From positions 806,001-870,000 of the forward strand of contig NZ_OY780933.1 in the NCBI RefSeq assembly GCF_963676065.1: a DNA stretch of 64,000 nucleotides, written 5' to 3'. The DNA is from Maridesulfovibrio sp. (GTDB taxonomy: Bacteria > Desulfobacterota > Desulfovibrionia > Desulfovibrionales > Desulfovibrionaceae). The translations under genes and the position numbers were made by a program. Shown here piece by piece: positions 8,536 to 17,605 of this stretch (positions within the stretch are counted from its first letter, which is position 1; every line of letters starts with the position of its first letter). The notes beneath the pieces were generated by a model. That model was not told the origin of the DNA. It made no database searches and saw nothing but the letters and a program-made list of their open reading frames with translations.

Positions 8536-9795
8536 TCAAGCCCTGTATATTTCGACTACGGTCGTATCATCATTAGGCGGGGTTTCTCCCCTCCATGCTG
8601 CGACGTCTTTCAGCAAAGATTCCCCGGCATGCGGAATTTCACTCCGTTTTAAAGATTCTTCCAAACGCTCTTCTCCGAAAAAATCCCCTTCGCCATTTCT
8701 TGCTTCATCTACTCCGTCAGTGACAATAATCAGGGATTGACCATTTCCGATGCTAATCTCGCCGGTCTCGAAGTCACAATCATCAAGGATCCCCACAGGA
8801 AGTCCGAAGGTTTTTCCGATAGGTTCAACCTTATCCCCAATGACCAGTAACGGCAGTGGATGCCCCGCCATGGCGTATTCGCATTTTCCACTTTCCGGAG
8901 TATAGCGCAGCAGTACCATTGTTGCGAAGACATCGCCGTTCATAAATTCAAATGCCCCGCCATTAATCGCTTTAAGCATGTGGCCCGGATTTCGTTCATT
9001 TAAAGCTTCCGCCCTGATTCTTGTCCAAAGAGCAGACATGATCAAGGCCGCAGGAAGTCCCTTGCCGGCAACATCCGCCACGTAAATGTACCAGCTTCCG
9101 TCGGGGTTAGGTATGAAATCGTACAAATCACCGCCCACAAAATGAGCCGGGACTGAACTGCCCCATATCAGATTGCCGTTATCCAGTTTAGGCTGTCGGG
9201 GATTAAATTGTTTCTGTATGCGGGAGGCTGCTTCAAGCTGAGTTTCAAATTTCTGCTGATTAAGACGCTGCAGCATCAACTCCGAGCGGACAAGCGCCAC
9301 TCCCGCCAAATGACCGAAGCTTTCAAGCAGCTCCTCATCTTCACTGCCAAAACAATCTTTGTTCACGGAATTGAGGACCTGTACAACGCCCAGTAATTTA
9401 TCCTGATGAACAATCGGGGTACAGAGAATACATCTGGTGACGAATCCGGTTTTGCTGTCCGCCTCTTTGGAAAAGCGGGGATCATTCTGAGCATCAGTAA
9501 CATTCAATGGATGCTGATTCAGGGCAACCCAACCGGCTATTCCCTCGCCCATGGGCAGTTCAAAGCCTGTTTTCAAATTCTTCATTGCCTTCTCGCCCAG
9601 CACATCATTCATGGCCCATGCAAAATTAAGAACGTCCCTTTCCTTGTTATAGAGCATGATTGAGGAGGCTTCTGCACCGGTAACATCCTGTGCCAATCTC
9701 AAGAGTTGAGGCAGCAGATCCACCAACGACTCAATATTGGCCAGAACTTGATTAGCCTGAATCAATTTTTTTAATCTATTGGCTTGTGCGTTCAA
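8536..9795 (-). CDS. GAF-PP2C (RsbU/SpoIIE-type) serine phosphatase
   Basis: The start is placed at a TTG at 9795 because GGGGAGGAG lies just upstream; an ATG at 9834 in frame has no such site. 419 residues. The N-terminal half is a GAF sensor domain (LLRLAQDVTGAEASSIMLYN to VALVRSELML). A short coiled linker leads to a SpoIIE-like phosphatase with metal-binding motifs FVGGDLYD, VADVAGKGLPAAL, AMAGHPLPLL and VTDGVDEA, then NDDTTVVEIYR. It should dephosphorylate the STAS protein encoded 37 bp downstream. The signal sensed by GAF is unknown. Confidence 0.9.
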   Translation of the reverse strand: MNAQANRLKKLIQANQVLANIESLVDLLPQLLRLAQDVTGAEASSIMLYNKERDVLNFAWAMNDVLGEKAMKNLKTGFELPMGEGIAGWVALNQHPLNVTDAQNDPRFSKEADSKTGFVTRCILCTPIVHQDKLLGVVQVLNSVNKDCFGSEDEELLESFGHLAGVALVRSELMLQRLNQQKFETQLEAASRIQKQFNPRQPKLDNGNLIWGSSVPAHFVGGDLYDFIPNPDGSWYIYVADVAGKGLPAALIMSALWTRIRAEALNERNPGHMLKAINGGAFEFMNGDVFATMVLLRYTPESGKCEYAMAGHPLPLLVIGDKVEPIGKTFGLPVGILDDCDFETGEISIGNGQSLIIVTDGVDEARNGEGDFFGEERLEESLKRSEIPHAGESLLKDVAAWRGETPPNDDTTVVEIYRA

Positions 9796-9878
9796 AGCTC
9801 CTCCCCGGAACAAATCAGAATTATTTAAATACAATTAATAAAAAAACACCATTTTGCCATATTTTTAAACGGCTGAAA

Positions 9879-10889
9879 CTATTCACTCCAGACGTTCACT
9901 TCCGGCTTAGGCCAGTCTCGCACAGCTTCGGCAAGCTCTTCCACAGATGCTGTGGCCGCTCCGACCTGTCCGACAACAATTCCCGCGGCATAATTAGCAA
10001 GGACTGCGGAAGTGAGAGGATCAAGTCCTGCGGCAAGGCCGAGTCCCAGACTCGCGATAACAGTATCCCCTGCCCCGGTCACATCAAAAACTTTACGCGC
10101 AAATGTGGGAACGTGCTTGACCACCTCGCGGGATTCAAAAAGAGCCATACCGTCTCCACCAAGGGTAATCAACAGATGTGTAGGTTCGATGCGGTCAAAA
10201 AGTCTACGGCCGGCTTCAAGCACATCTTCTCTCGTTTTAACATCCATATGAGCTCCCTCTCCTGCCTCTTTGGAATTGGGAGTAAGCATAGTTACAGCTT
10301 TATAACGGTCGTAATTTGCTGTCTTCGGATCGACAAGAATATGAGGCTTATGATGCTTTTCTTCGAGCAGATTCCAAAACCTTTCAAAGAAAGACTGCGA
10401 AAGAAGCCCCTTGCCGTAATCAGAAAGGATCACCACTTTGTAATCACAGATCTCGCGTTCAAGAAACGCAAACAACCGGTCCATAAGTGCATCATCGAAA
10501 TCGACAGTTTTTTCCCGATCAACCCTGACCATCTGCTGATTATGAGCCATAACCCGTGTTTTTTTTGTTGTCGGGCGATCATCAGATTCATACAGGGAAC
10601 AGGGAATACCGGAATCCTTGCACAGCTGTTCAAACACCTCACCTTCGCCGTCATTACCGACAAAACCTGTTAAGTGAGGCTCTCCGCCAAGAGCGGAAAT
10701 ATTGCGGGCCACATTGCCGGCTCCACCGAGCAGATACTTCTCTTCAGTCACCTGAACCACGGGCACCGGTGCTTCCGGGGAAATGCGCTCAACCGAGCCA
10801 ATCACATAATGATCAAGCATCACATCTCCAATGATCAGCACTTTGCGGTCTTTGAGCTCCGGGAGAATGCTTAAAATTTTATTATCCAT
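9879..10889 (-). CDS. rfaE1: D-glycero-beta-D-manno-heptose-7-phosphate kinase
   Basis: 336 residues, PfkB/ribokinase fold. Phosphorylates heptose 7-phosphate at C1 on the way to ADP-heptose for lipopolysaccharide inner core. Signature motifs: DVMLDHYVIGSVERISPEAP, then LGGAGNVARNISALG and the catalytic DVTGAGDTVIA. Only the kinase half of the E. coli bifunctional HldE is present; the adenylyltransferase must be encoded elsewhere. Its presence supports a Gram-negative envelope. Confidence 0.93.
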   Translation of the reverse strand: MDNKILSILPELKDRKVLIIGDVMLDHYVIGSVERISPEAPVPVVQVTEEKYLLGGAGNVARNISALGGEPHLTGFVGNDGEGEVFEQLCKDSGIPCSLYESDDRPTTKKTRVMAHNQQMVRVDREKTVDFDDALMDRLFAFLEREICDYKVVILSDYGKGLLSQSFFERFWNLLEEKHHKPHILVDPKTANYDRYKAVTMLTPNSKEAGEGAHMDVKTREDVLEAGRRLFDRIEPTHLLITLGGDGMALFESREVVKHVPTFARKVFDVTGAGDTVIASLGLGLAAGLDPLTSAVLANYAAGIVVGQVGAATASVEELAEAVRDWPKPEVNVWSE

Positions 10890-10976
10890 TCCATAAGTCC
10901 TTTTATACTGTCCTGCTTTTCAATAAAAGCACGGCTGAGAATCAGATTTTGTACAACTCTGATGATCTGTAAATAA

Positions 10977-11900
10977 TCATGAACGAAGTTCAAGAATCGC
11001 CACCAGCCGCTCAAGCTCCTGCTCGTCCGCATAACTGATAGTCAGCTTCCCTTTATTCTTTGAGCCGCTGAATGCCACCTTGGTCTCAAGGGCAGACTCA
11101 AGGCGCTCTTTGATCAATTCTAGGTTCTCATCAATTTTCCTAGGCTCTTTCTTTTTAGCAGTAGATTTACGCTTGGGAGGAGCGTCACCTTCAGGAAGCT
11201 CACCATGTTCTTTAAAGTATGAAGCTGCACCTTCACATTGCCGGACGGATAGCCCACTGTTCATGAGTCTATCAAACAATTCATCACGGGCATCATCATC
11301 AGCCACCGCCATAAGCGCCCGACCATGGCCTGCGGAAATTTTACCTGCCCCAATAGCATTCTGAACAGGTTCGGAGAGGGTCAGCAGGCGCATGGAGTTT
11401 GAAAGCGCGGAACGGCTTTTTCCGACCTGACCGGCCAGTTGATCCTGACTTAAACCGAACTTACTGATCAATTCCTGGTAACCTTTGGCTTCTTCAATTG
11501 GATTGAGATCTTCACGCTGAAGGTTTTCAATCAAGGCGATGGCCATGCTTTCAAGATCGGTCATTTCCTTGACAAGAGCAGGAATTTCTTCCAACCCGGC
11601 AAGTTTAGATGCCCTCAAGCGCCGTTCACCGGCTACCAGCTCAAAGCGATTCTTACGTCCTGCAACAGGGCGCACCAATACAGGCTGAAGCACCCCCTTC
11701 GCCCGAATAGACTCTGACAAGTCTTTTAATGCTTCAGGAGAAAATTCCTTTCGCGGCTGATTAGGGTTGGCCACGATCATATCAATTCCTATCTGCCGGG
11801 CATCAATTGAAGCCTCCGGAGCTGTATTTTCATCAGCCCCCCTGCCTCCACCGAGAAGAGCATCAAGTCCTCTTCCTAAACCGCCAGTGACACCTGCCAT
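10977..11900 (-). CDS. parB: Chromosome partitioning protein ParB
   Basis: 307 residues. Starts GLGRGLDALLGG as chromosomal ParB/Spo0J proteins do. The CTP-binding ParB/Srx domain has GERRLRASKLAG and ALIENLQREDLNPIEEAKGY; the helix-turn-helix has LSQDQLAGQVGKSRSALSN. A Lys/Pro-rich linker leads to a C-terminal dimerisation segment. It loads at parS (a perfect site is at 13318-13333). Unusually, parA is not directly upstream: an oppositely oriented zinc-ribbon gene (12021-12446) separates them, so parB needs its own promoter in 11901-12020. Confidence 0.96.
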   Translation of the reverse strand: MAGVTGGLGRGLDALLGGGRGADENTAPEASIDARQIGIDMIVANPNQPRKEFSPEALKDLSESIRAKGVLQPVLVRPVAGRKNRFELVAGERRLRASKLAGLEEIPALVKEMTDLESMAIALIENLQREDLNPIEEAKGYQELISKFGLSQDQLAGQVGKSRSALSNSMRLLTLSEPVQNAIGAGKISAGHGRALMAVADDDARDELFDRLMNSGLSVRQCEGAASYFKEHGELPEGDAPPKRKSTAKKKEPRKIDENLELIKERLESALETKVAFSGSKNKGKLTISYADEQELERLVAILELRS

Positions 11901-12020
11901 GGACTTTCTCCTTATGTTTTCAGGTCCATAAATACAGACCGGACAATATTTCCTTTGACTTGATCAAAACCGTGATTAATGTATCCAGAACCCATCAATA
12001 ACAATGACGTCGGAGGCTAC

Positions 12021-12446
12021 ATGTCTAAACACGATGATAATCTTACTGAACTTTTCGATAAAAACGGTAACGTGATCGGGGCCCTGCTCACTGCGGATCT
12101 TTGGTCCAAAGTAAAACCCCTTATCAAGGACCTGCTCCCCAAGGAAGAACCTCAAGAACGTCCTGAACCAGTCGGTGATTGGAACACTTTAAAAGACTAC
12201 TGGGACTTTCCTTATCCTGTTGACACTGATGTCCATTGTGAACTCTGCGGCAGCAGAACAGAGGATTGGGAAAAAGATGATCCCCGTAAATTCAGATTAA
12301 TGTCCTGCAACCTCGGCGGGCTGGTCTCATTTAAATGCGCTGAATGCAACGCGCGCATTGTAAAAAAACATTTTAAAGATGAGATAACCGTTGAGTGTAC
12401 ACCTTACATTGAAGAAAAAGACACCAACTATGAAGCCCGTTACTAG
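12021..12446 (+). CDS. Small zinc-ribbon protein of unknown function
   Basis: 141 residues from an ATG preceded by CGGAGG (an in-frame ATG at 11979 lacks this). The C-terminal half has two CxxC pairs, CELCG and CAECN, about 40 residues apart, a probable zinc ribbon. The N-terminal half is acidic and helical (LTELFDKNGNVIGALL, KPLIKDLLPKEEP). No known enzyme motif. It lies inverted between parB and parA, so its promoter region is shared back-to-back with parB. A role in chromosome partitioning is possible only by location. Confidence 0.75.
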   Translation: MSKHDDNLTELFDKNGNVIGALLTADLWSKVKPLIKDLLPKEEPQERPEPVGDWNTLKDYWDFPYPVDTDVHCELCGSRTEDWEKDDPRKFRLMSCNLGGLVSFKCAECNARIVKKHFKDEITVECTPYIEEKDTNYEARY

Positions 12447-12471
12447 TTTTTTCTTCTAACTGACGCGACTC

Positions 12472-12501
12472 AAAGGCCGGCAGAAATGCCGGCCTTTTTT
12501 T
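12472..12501. terminator. Intrinsic terminator
   Basis: AAAGGCCGGCA-GAAA-TGCCGGCCTTT hairpin followed by T's, between the convergent zinc-ribbon and parA genes; the A run on the other side lets it work in both directions. Confidence 0.9.
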
Positions 12502-12511
12502 ATTTCTCATT

Positions 12512-13282
12512 TTAAATCGCATCATGCCTTTTGACTACTTCCTGAGCGAGACTGAGATAAGCCAGAGCCCCATTCGATTTAGCATCATAAGAGATAGCCG
12601 GTTTGCCGAAACTGGGAGCTTCAGAAAGCCGTACATTTCGCGGCACAATTGTCTCGAACAAACTGTCCGGAAAAGCTTTTCGAACTTCATTCTTTACCTG
12701 ACGAGCCAGCCGGTTGCGCTTATCATACATGGTCAGAACGACACCGAGCACAGCAAGATCAGGGTTCAATCTTTTTTTGACCAGCTCGAAAGTCATCAAA
12801 AGCTGGGCCACCCCTTCAAGGGCATAATATTCGGTCTGGAGCGGAACCAATAATTCTTTAGCCGCGCAAAGAGCGTTTACCGTCAATAGACCGAGTGAAG
12901 GAGGACAGTCAAAAATAATATAATCGTATTCATCATCGACTGTCTCAACGAGATCCTTCAAATAATACTCACGTCCCATCTTATCAATTAGCTCTATCTC
13001 AGCCCCGACCAGATCCTGACTGGCCGGCATAAGAGAAAGATATGGGATGTCCGTTTGATATATTGCCTCGCGTGCTCTCTCCGGTTCAAAGAGAACAGAA
13101 TATACATTTTCTCTAGAATCTCCAGGATAGAACCCAAGTCCACTCGAACCGTTTCCCTGCGGATCACAGTCAACAAGTAAGACTTTTTTTTCCATAACAG
13201 CAAGGGAAGCGGAAAGATTAATTGAGGTAGTGGTCTTACCTACCCCGCCCTTCTGGTTGGCTACTACAATTCTTTTTGCCAC
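12512..13282 (-). CDS. parA: Chromosome partitioning ATPase ParA
   Basis: 256 residues from a GTG at 13282 preceded by AAGGTGG; an upstream in-frame ATG at 13318 would overlap parS and lacks a ribosome-binding site. Walker A is the deviant KGGVGKTTT; Walker B-like region is YDYIIFDCPPSLG. ParA binds DNA non-specifically and is moved by ParB-parS. A parS palindrome is 36 bp upstream of the start, as often seen. Convergent with the zinc-ribbon gene. Confidence 0.96.
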   Translation of the reverse strand: MAKRIVVANQKGGVGKTTTSINLSASLAVMEKKVLLVDCDPQGNGSSGLGFYPGDSRENVYSVLFEPERAREAIYQTDIPYLSLMPASQDLVGAEIELIDKMGREYYLKDLVETVDDEYDYIIFDCPPSLGLLTVNALCAAKELLVPLQTEYYALEGVAQLLMTFELVKKRLNPDLAVLGVVLTMYDKRNRLARQVKNEVRKAFPDSLFETIVPRNVRLSEAPSFGKPAISYDAKSNGALAYLSLAQEVVKRHDAI

Positions 13283-13317
13283 TTGAAACCACCTTTTTAT
13301 CGAGATTTCAATTTTCA

Positions 13318-13333
13318 TGTTTCACGTGAAACA
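13318..13333. promoter_or_regulatory. parS centromere site
   Basis: TGTTTCACGTGAAACA is a perfect 16-bp palindrome identical to the bacterial consensus for ParB/Spo0J binding. It lies just upstream of parA, where ParB binding could also repress transcription. Confidence 0.95.
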
Positions 13334-13498
13334 TCTCACCGAAGTTGAAACAAAACAACAGAGCCCAAGCTAGTCTGAAAAAAAGTTTAAATCAAGAAAA
13401 GCAAGAGCAAAAATGAGTAATGAGAATAACAATATCACACGATGATCAAGATAAATTTTAAAATTAATAAATAATTTCAGCTAACAATAAATTATGAC

Positions 13499-13524
13499 AA
13501 AAAAAAGGCCGCTTAAAAGCGGCC
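13499..13524 (-). terminator. Intrinsic terminator of the epimerase gene
   Basis: GGCCGCTT-AA-AAGCGGCC hairpin; read on the minus strand it is followed by a run of T's. The 166 bp between it and parS are AT-rich with no gene seen. Confidence 0.88.
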
Positions 13525-13550
13525 TCCATAAAAACAAAAATAAATGTCGA

Positions 13551-14558
13551 CTATACGTTGTAGTAACCTTTGTACCACTCTACGAACTTGGCGATACCTT
13601 CTTCTACGGTTGTTTCAGGCTTGAAATCAACATCGCGAACAAGATCATCCACATTTGCATAGGTGGAAGGAACATCGCCAGCCTGCAAAGGCATCATATT
13701 TTTTTCTGCCTTTTTACCGATGCAATCTTCCAACACTTCAATGTAGCGCATCAGCTCAGTAGGCTGATTGTTACCGATGTTGTAAAGACGGAAAGGCGCG
13801 GGGCTGGTTCCCGGATCGGGAGCATCGCCGGACCAATCTGCATTTGAAGTAGCAGTATTCTTCATAACTCTGACCACACCCTCTACGATGTCATCAATGA
13901 AAGTGAAGTCACGGAGCATCTTACCGTGGTTGAAAACATTGATCGGCTTATCTTCGTAGATAGCTTTGGTAAAAAGAAACAAAGCCATATCCGGTCTGCC
14001 CCACGGGCCGTAGACAGTAAAGAAACGAAGACCAGTAGTTGGGATGTTGAAAAGATGACTATAAGAATGAGCCATAAGTTCATTGGACTTTTTGGTTGCT
14101 GCATACATGCTGATCGGATGATCCACGTTGTCATGAATACTGAAAGGCATGTTGGTGTTTAAACCGTATACAGAACTGGAAGAGGCATAAACGAGATGCT
14201 CAACACCATTATGACGGCAACCCTCAAGAATATTCATGAAGCCGACAACGTTAGAATCAATGTAGGCCTGTGGGTTGATCAGGGAATAGCGAACACCGGC
14301 CTGAGCAGCGAGGTTCACCACATGAGTGAATTTTTCTTCTGCAAAAAGCTTTTCCATTGCCGGGCGGTCAGCCATGTCCATATAGGCAAAGGTAAATTTT
14401 TCGTTATCCTCAATCTGTTTAAGACGATTCTTCTTAACGTTTACATCATAGTAATCATTAAGAATATCAAGACCTACAACTTCATGCCCTTCAGAAAGAA
14501 GACGTTTGGAAAGGTGAAAGCCGATAAATCCGGCTGCTCCTGTAACTAGGACTTTCAT
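13551..14558 (-). CDS. UDP-glucuronate 4-epimerase family protein
   Basis: 335 residues, extended short-chain dehydrogenase/epimerase. NAD-binding [15 protein letters not shown] at the N-terminus, catalytic YASSSSVYG and [10 protein letters not shown] (YxxxK), then [18 protein letters not shown], which is characteristic of the enzymes that interconvert UDP-glucuronate and UDP-galacturonate for surface polysaccharide. Substrate is inferred from overall pattern. Terminates at the hairpin at 13499-13524; the slipin gene ends 2 bp upstream. Confidence 0.88.
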   Translation of the reverse strand: MKVLVTGAAGFIGFHLSKRLLSEGHEVVGLDILNDYYDVNVKKNRLKQIEDNEKFTFAYMDMADRPAMEKLFAEEKFTHVVNLAAQAGVRYSLINPQAYIDSNVVGFMNILEGCRHNGVEHLVYASSSSVYGLNTNMPFSIHDNVDHPISMYAATKKSNELMAHSYSHLFNIPTTGLRFFTVYGPWGRPDMALFLFTKAIYEDKPINVFNHGKMLRDFTFIDDIVEGVVRVMKNTATSNADWSGDAPDPGTSPAPFRLYNIGNNQPTELMRYIEVLEDCIGKKAEKNMMPLQAGDVPSTYANVDDLVRDVDFKPETTVEEGIAKFVEWYKGYYNV

Positions 14559-14560
14559 TA

Positions 14561-15343
14561 TTAATCACTCTCTTGGTCGTTTTTATTCATTGCCTCTCCC
14601 CTGCCGGAAAACGGCGCCAACATCTTTAATAAATCAAGAGGAAGAGGAATTATAGTAGAAGATTTTCCTTCAGCAGACATCTCTCTCAAGGTCTGCAAAT
14701 ATCTAAGCTGGAGTGCTTCAGGATGAGCGGAAATAATCTCCGCTGCCTCTGACAATTTGCCGGCAGCCTGAAATTCACCCTGAGCATTGATAACCTTGGC
14801 CCTCCGCTCACGCTCCGCTTCGGCCTGCTTAGCCATAGCTCGCTGCATTTCCTGCGGAAGATCAATGTATTTAAGCTCAACGGTACTAACTTTTATGCCC
14901 CAGGGATCAGTGTGCATATCAAGAATTTCTTGAATCTGGCTATTCACTTTTTCTCGCTGGGAAAGTATTTCGTCAAGTTCAACGCCTCCACATACGCTAC
15001 GCAAGGTGGTTTGTGCAAGCTGAGAAGTGGCAAACATAAAATCCTCAACTTCCAAAATAGCCTTGATCGGATCAGTTACGCGGAAATATACTACGGCGTT
15101 AACCTTGATACTAACGTTATCACGAGTGATAACATCCTGATTAGGAACATCCAAAGTCATTATCCTAAGAGTAACCCGGGTCAAGCGATCCACGATAGGA
15201 ATCAGGATTATCAGCCCGGGACCTTTGACATTTATCACTCTACCAAGTCTAAAAATCACACCTCGCTCATACTCGTTCAGCACTTTCAAAGCTGTGATCA
15301 TAAAACCAACCACCAACACAATCACGGGAATAATAAAAGTCAT
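14561..15343 (-). CDS. Slipin / SPFH (Band 7) membrane protein
   Basis: 260 residues from an ATG preceded by GGGAGG. One N-terminal membrane segment ([20 protein letters not shown]), then a Band 7 domain with [39 protein letters not shown] and [17 protein letters not shown] typical of prokaryotic stomatins. Encoded 26 bp after a full-length NfeD protease. Stomatin-NfeD operons are widespread; the pair is thought to act in membrane quality control, with the NfeD protease cleaving the stomatin C-terminus in studied archaea. Confidence 0.93.
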   Translation of the reverse strand: MTFIIPVIVLVVGFMITALKVLNEYERGVIFRLGRVINVKGPGLIILIPIVDRLTRVTLRIMTLDVPNQDVITRDNVSIKVNAVVYFRVTDPIKAILEVEDFMFATSQLAQTTLRSVCGGVELDEILSQREKVNSQIQEILDMHTDPWGIKVSTVELKYIDLPQEMQRAMAKQAEAERERRAKVINAQGEFQAAGKLSEAAEIISAHPEALQLRYLQTLREMSAEGKSSTIIPLPLDLLKMLAPFSGRGEAMNKNDQESD

Positions 15344-15369
15344 CTGAACCTCCCAAAATTTGTACTTGA

Positions 15370-16680
15370 TCAATTCTTTTTTACAATTATCAGGGTCAAA
15401 CCACGAGCTTCAACAACTGAAATCATGGTTCCGGGAGTAAAAATAGTTTTGTCTTCAGTTTGGGCATTCCATATTTCCCCCCTTACCCGGACTTTCATGC
15501 GTTCTCCTTTTACCTCGAGTACTTGTCCTTCAAGTCCAGCCATGGTTTCAATACCAACACCTGATTTAGAAATCTGAGCTCTGGTAACAAGATAAATAAT
15601 TATCACGATAAAAACCGAAAAAGTAAGGACAGTACCAAAAATTGTCGCAATTGGAATTCCCGGTGCTCCTTCCCTGAAAAGGACCAAAGACCCTACAAAA
15701 AGACTGATGACCGCACCCAGACTGAGCATCCCGTAACTGGTTATAAAAATTTCAAGAACAAACAAGATTAAACCCAGCAGAATCAAAAGCAATCCGGCAG
15801 CATTGGTGGGCAGAACGGACATGGCATAAAGTCCCGTTACGAGGCAAAAAGCTCCAATGACACCGGGCAGGACCACACCTGGATGTGAAAACTCGAAAAA
15901 CAAACCCAGCATACCGCCCAAAAGGAGAAAATAAGCCACTTGCGGATCCAGAAGCCATGAAAGAACTCCATAGCTAAGTCCGGGATCAAAATTAGTTGAT
16001 GTCACCTCATTCTTGGAAAACTTAACTTTAGTACCCTCAATTAGTACCCCCCTTGCGCCGAGCTGTTCCAAAAAATCTTCAACAGACACGGCCAGAAAAT
16101 CTACGATATTAAGCGCGACTGCATCCTGAGCTTCAACACTGGCACCATCCGTTACCGATTTTATGTACCAGTTGATATTGCGGTTCCTTTTACGAGCAAT
16201 TCCTTTAATAAGGCTGACCATGTCCCCGGTAACTTTTTTATTCATGGTCTTGGAAAGATCTTCGCCGGATGACGTAACCGGACTGGCGGCACCTATTGAC
16301 GTTCCAGGAGCCATAGCAGCTACCTGCGCCGCTCCGGTAATAAATGTACCGGCTGAGGCTGCATGGGCCCCTTCTGGACCAACCCAGACGCATACCGGGA
16401 TATTGCTGTTCATGATGATCTTTACCATTTCACGCATGGCAGAGACTGAACCACCCGGCGTATCGAGACTTATAAGCAAAAGGTCATGATCGTCATCATC
16501 AGCTTTCGCTAGCCCCTCTTCGAGCAGATAAACCTGCGCAGGGCTTATCCCACCTTGCAAATCAAGCAACAACACACTGATCTGCTTTGCATAAACCGAC
16601 CCGGCAGAAAAGATCACGATTAAGACAGCGAATATGATCAACCTGAAAATTACACCTTTACGCTTTCTTGAATCATACAT
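15370..16680 (-). CDS. NfeD-family membrane serine protease (ClpP-like)
   Basis: 436 residues from an ATG preceded by CAGGAG. A signal/anchor segment ([18 protein letters not shown]) is followed by a ClpP-like periplasmic protease domain ([17 protein letters not shown]; probable nucleophile serine in [10 protein letters not shown]). Several membrane helices follow ([17 protein letters not shown] to [24 protein letters not shown]), then a C-terminal OB-fold NfeD domain ([23 protein letters not shown]). This is the long form (NfeD1b-type). Forms an operon with the slipin gene downstream. Confidence 0.93.
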   Translation of the reverse strand: MYDSRKRKGVIFRLIIFAVLIVIFSAGSVYAKQISVLLLDLQGGISPAQVYLLEEGLAKADDDDHDLLLISLDTPGGSVSAMREMVKIIMNSNIPVCVWVGPEGAHAASAGTFITGAAQVAAMAPGTSIGAASPVTSSGEDLSKTMNKKVTGDMVSLIKGIARKRNRNINWYIKSVTDGASVEAQDAVALNIVDFLAVSVEDFLEQLGARGVLIEGTKVKFSKNEVTSTNFDPGLSYGVLSWLLDPQVAYFLLLGGMLGLFFEFSHPGVVLPGVIGAFCLVTGLYAMSVLPTNAAGLLLILLGLILFVLEIFITSYGMLSLGAVISLFVGSLVLFREGAPGIPIATIFGTVLTFSVFIVIIIYLVTRAQISKSGVGIETMAGLEGQVLEVKGERMKVRVRGEIWNAQTEDKTIFTPGTMISVVEARGLTLIIVKKN

Positions 16681-16757
16681 GGCGACTCCTGTGAACAAGG
16701 ACAGATATTCTTCATAATGCCAAATCAGAGTGAATAAATAAACAAATGAAAAATAAA

Positions 16758-16779
16758 ACCCCGCCTAAAGAAGCGGGGT
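16758..16779 (-). terminator. Intrinsic terminator
   Basis: ACCCCGC-CTAAAGA-AGCGGGGT hairpin with a T-rich stretch on the minus strand, 23 bp beyond the stop of the gene at 16802-17605. Confidence 0.85.
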
Positions 16780-16801
16780 AGAGATATTCTATATAAAAAA
16801 A

Positions 16802-17605
16802 CTAGAAAAGAGGTAGTCGCAAAAGCGAAATGCACAGCAGCTGCTGCTCATCCGGGGGAAGGTTTTTAAGAAAATCAGGATCATGCAACATAAGAATCTG
16901 CACCCCGTTAATATGTACGGACGCAGAAGACGAAGGGGCGTCCGGAGCTATGATAGACCGGGCCTTATCTCCAAAAGAAGCAACAAATTTAACTCCGTAA
17001 GATTCAACACCTTTCCAGAATATATCTGATTTGTTTTCAATCTCACTGCCATTCCATGAAGTACATGGCCAGAATGAAATGGCTCCTTTCGGTAGTCCCA
17101 TATAACCGATCAGGGACTGAAAGAGCTTGCGGCGCTCAGCATCTGCCTGACCTGATAAATCCTGTCCCATCTGGGCATAGGTCCAAAAAATCTGAACACG
17201 CGGGTTGATTCGCCCTGCCAAGGCGGACCACGGAGCCGGCCATGATTCAGGCACGGGAAAATTGACATTCGGCTTTACGGACTCTTTGCGTGTTGGCATA
17301 CGCGAAGGTTTGGCCGGAGGTGTCCTATCGAAAGAAGGACGCTGTTTTCGGGACTCCGGTTGAACCTGTTGCGGCTGAGGAGGAGTCTTCGGAGTCGGGT
17401 GTCCTGACCGTGAAACCTGTGCGTGACCGGAAGGCTTCTGCCGAGGATTCTGAGCCTTAGCAGCGGAAGGACGGCGTACAGAATTTTCAAGCTCCTCAAT
17501 TCCGGGCAGCGCATCCTTGAAAACATACTGCAATCCGTTCTGATACCACGGTCTGGTACTTTCCAGCACATTTAATTCTGCAGAAGGAGATCCCATATAC
17601 GCCAC
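16802..17605 (-). CDS. Pro-rich protein with possible uracil-DNA-glycosylase-like C-terminus
   Basis: 267 residues from a GTG at 17605 (an ATG three codons on is possible). The first 34 bp overlap the end of coaBC, implying translational coupling. Residues about 45-125 are a Pro/Gln/Lys-rich disordered linker. The C-terminal 140 residues are globular: VQIFWTYAQMGQDLSGQAD, RKLFQSLIGYMGLPKGAISF, FVASFGDKARS, ILMLHDPDFL. The order (binding loop, FWP strand, FGxxA strand, HxP-like segment) resembles the family-4/UDG-like fold, with HDPDFL where glycosylases have HPxxLL. Catalytic function is unproven; I do not know an established name. Confidence 0.55.
   Translation of the reverse strand: MAYMGSPSAELNVLESTRPWYQNGLQYVFKDALPGIEELENSVRRPSAAKAQNPRQKPSGHAQVSRSGHPTPKTPPQPQQVQPESRKQRPSFDRTPPAKPSRMPTRKESVKPNVNFPVPESWPAPWSALAGRINPRVQIFWTYAQMGQDLSGQADAERRKLFQSLIGYMGLPKGAISFWPCTSWNGSEIENKSDIFWKGVESYGVKFVASFGDKARSIIAPDAPSSSASVHINGVQILMLHDPDFLKNLPPDEQQLLCISLLRLPLF

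Noticed and set aside
9796..9834. ATG at 9834 as start of the PP2C phosphatase
   Set aside because: No ribosome-binding site, whereas the TTG at 9795 has GGGGAGGAG directly upstream.
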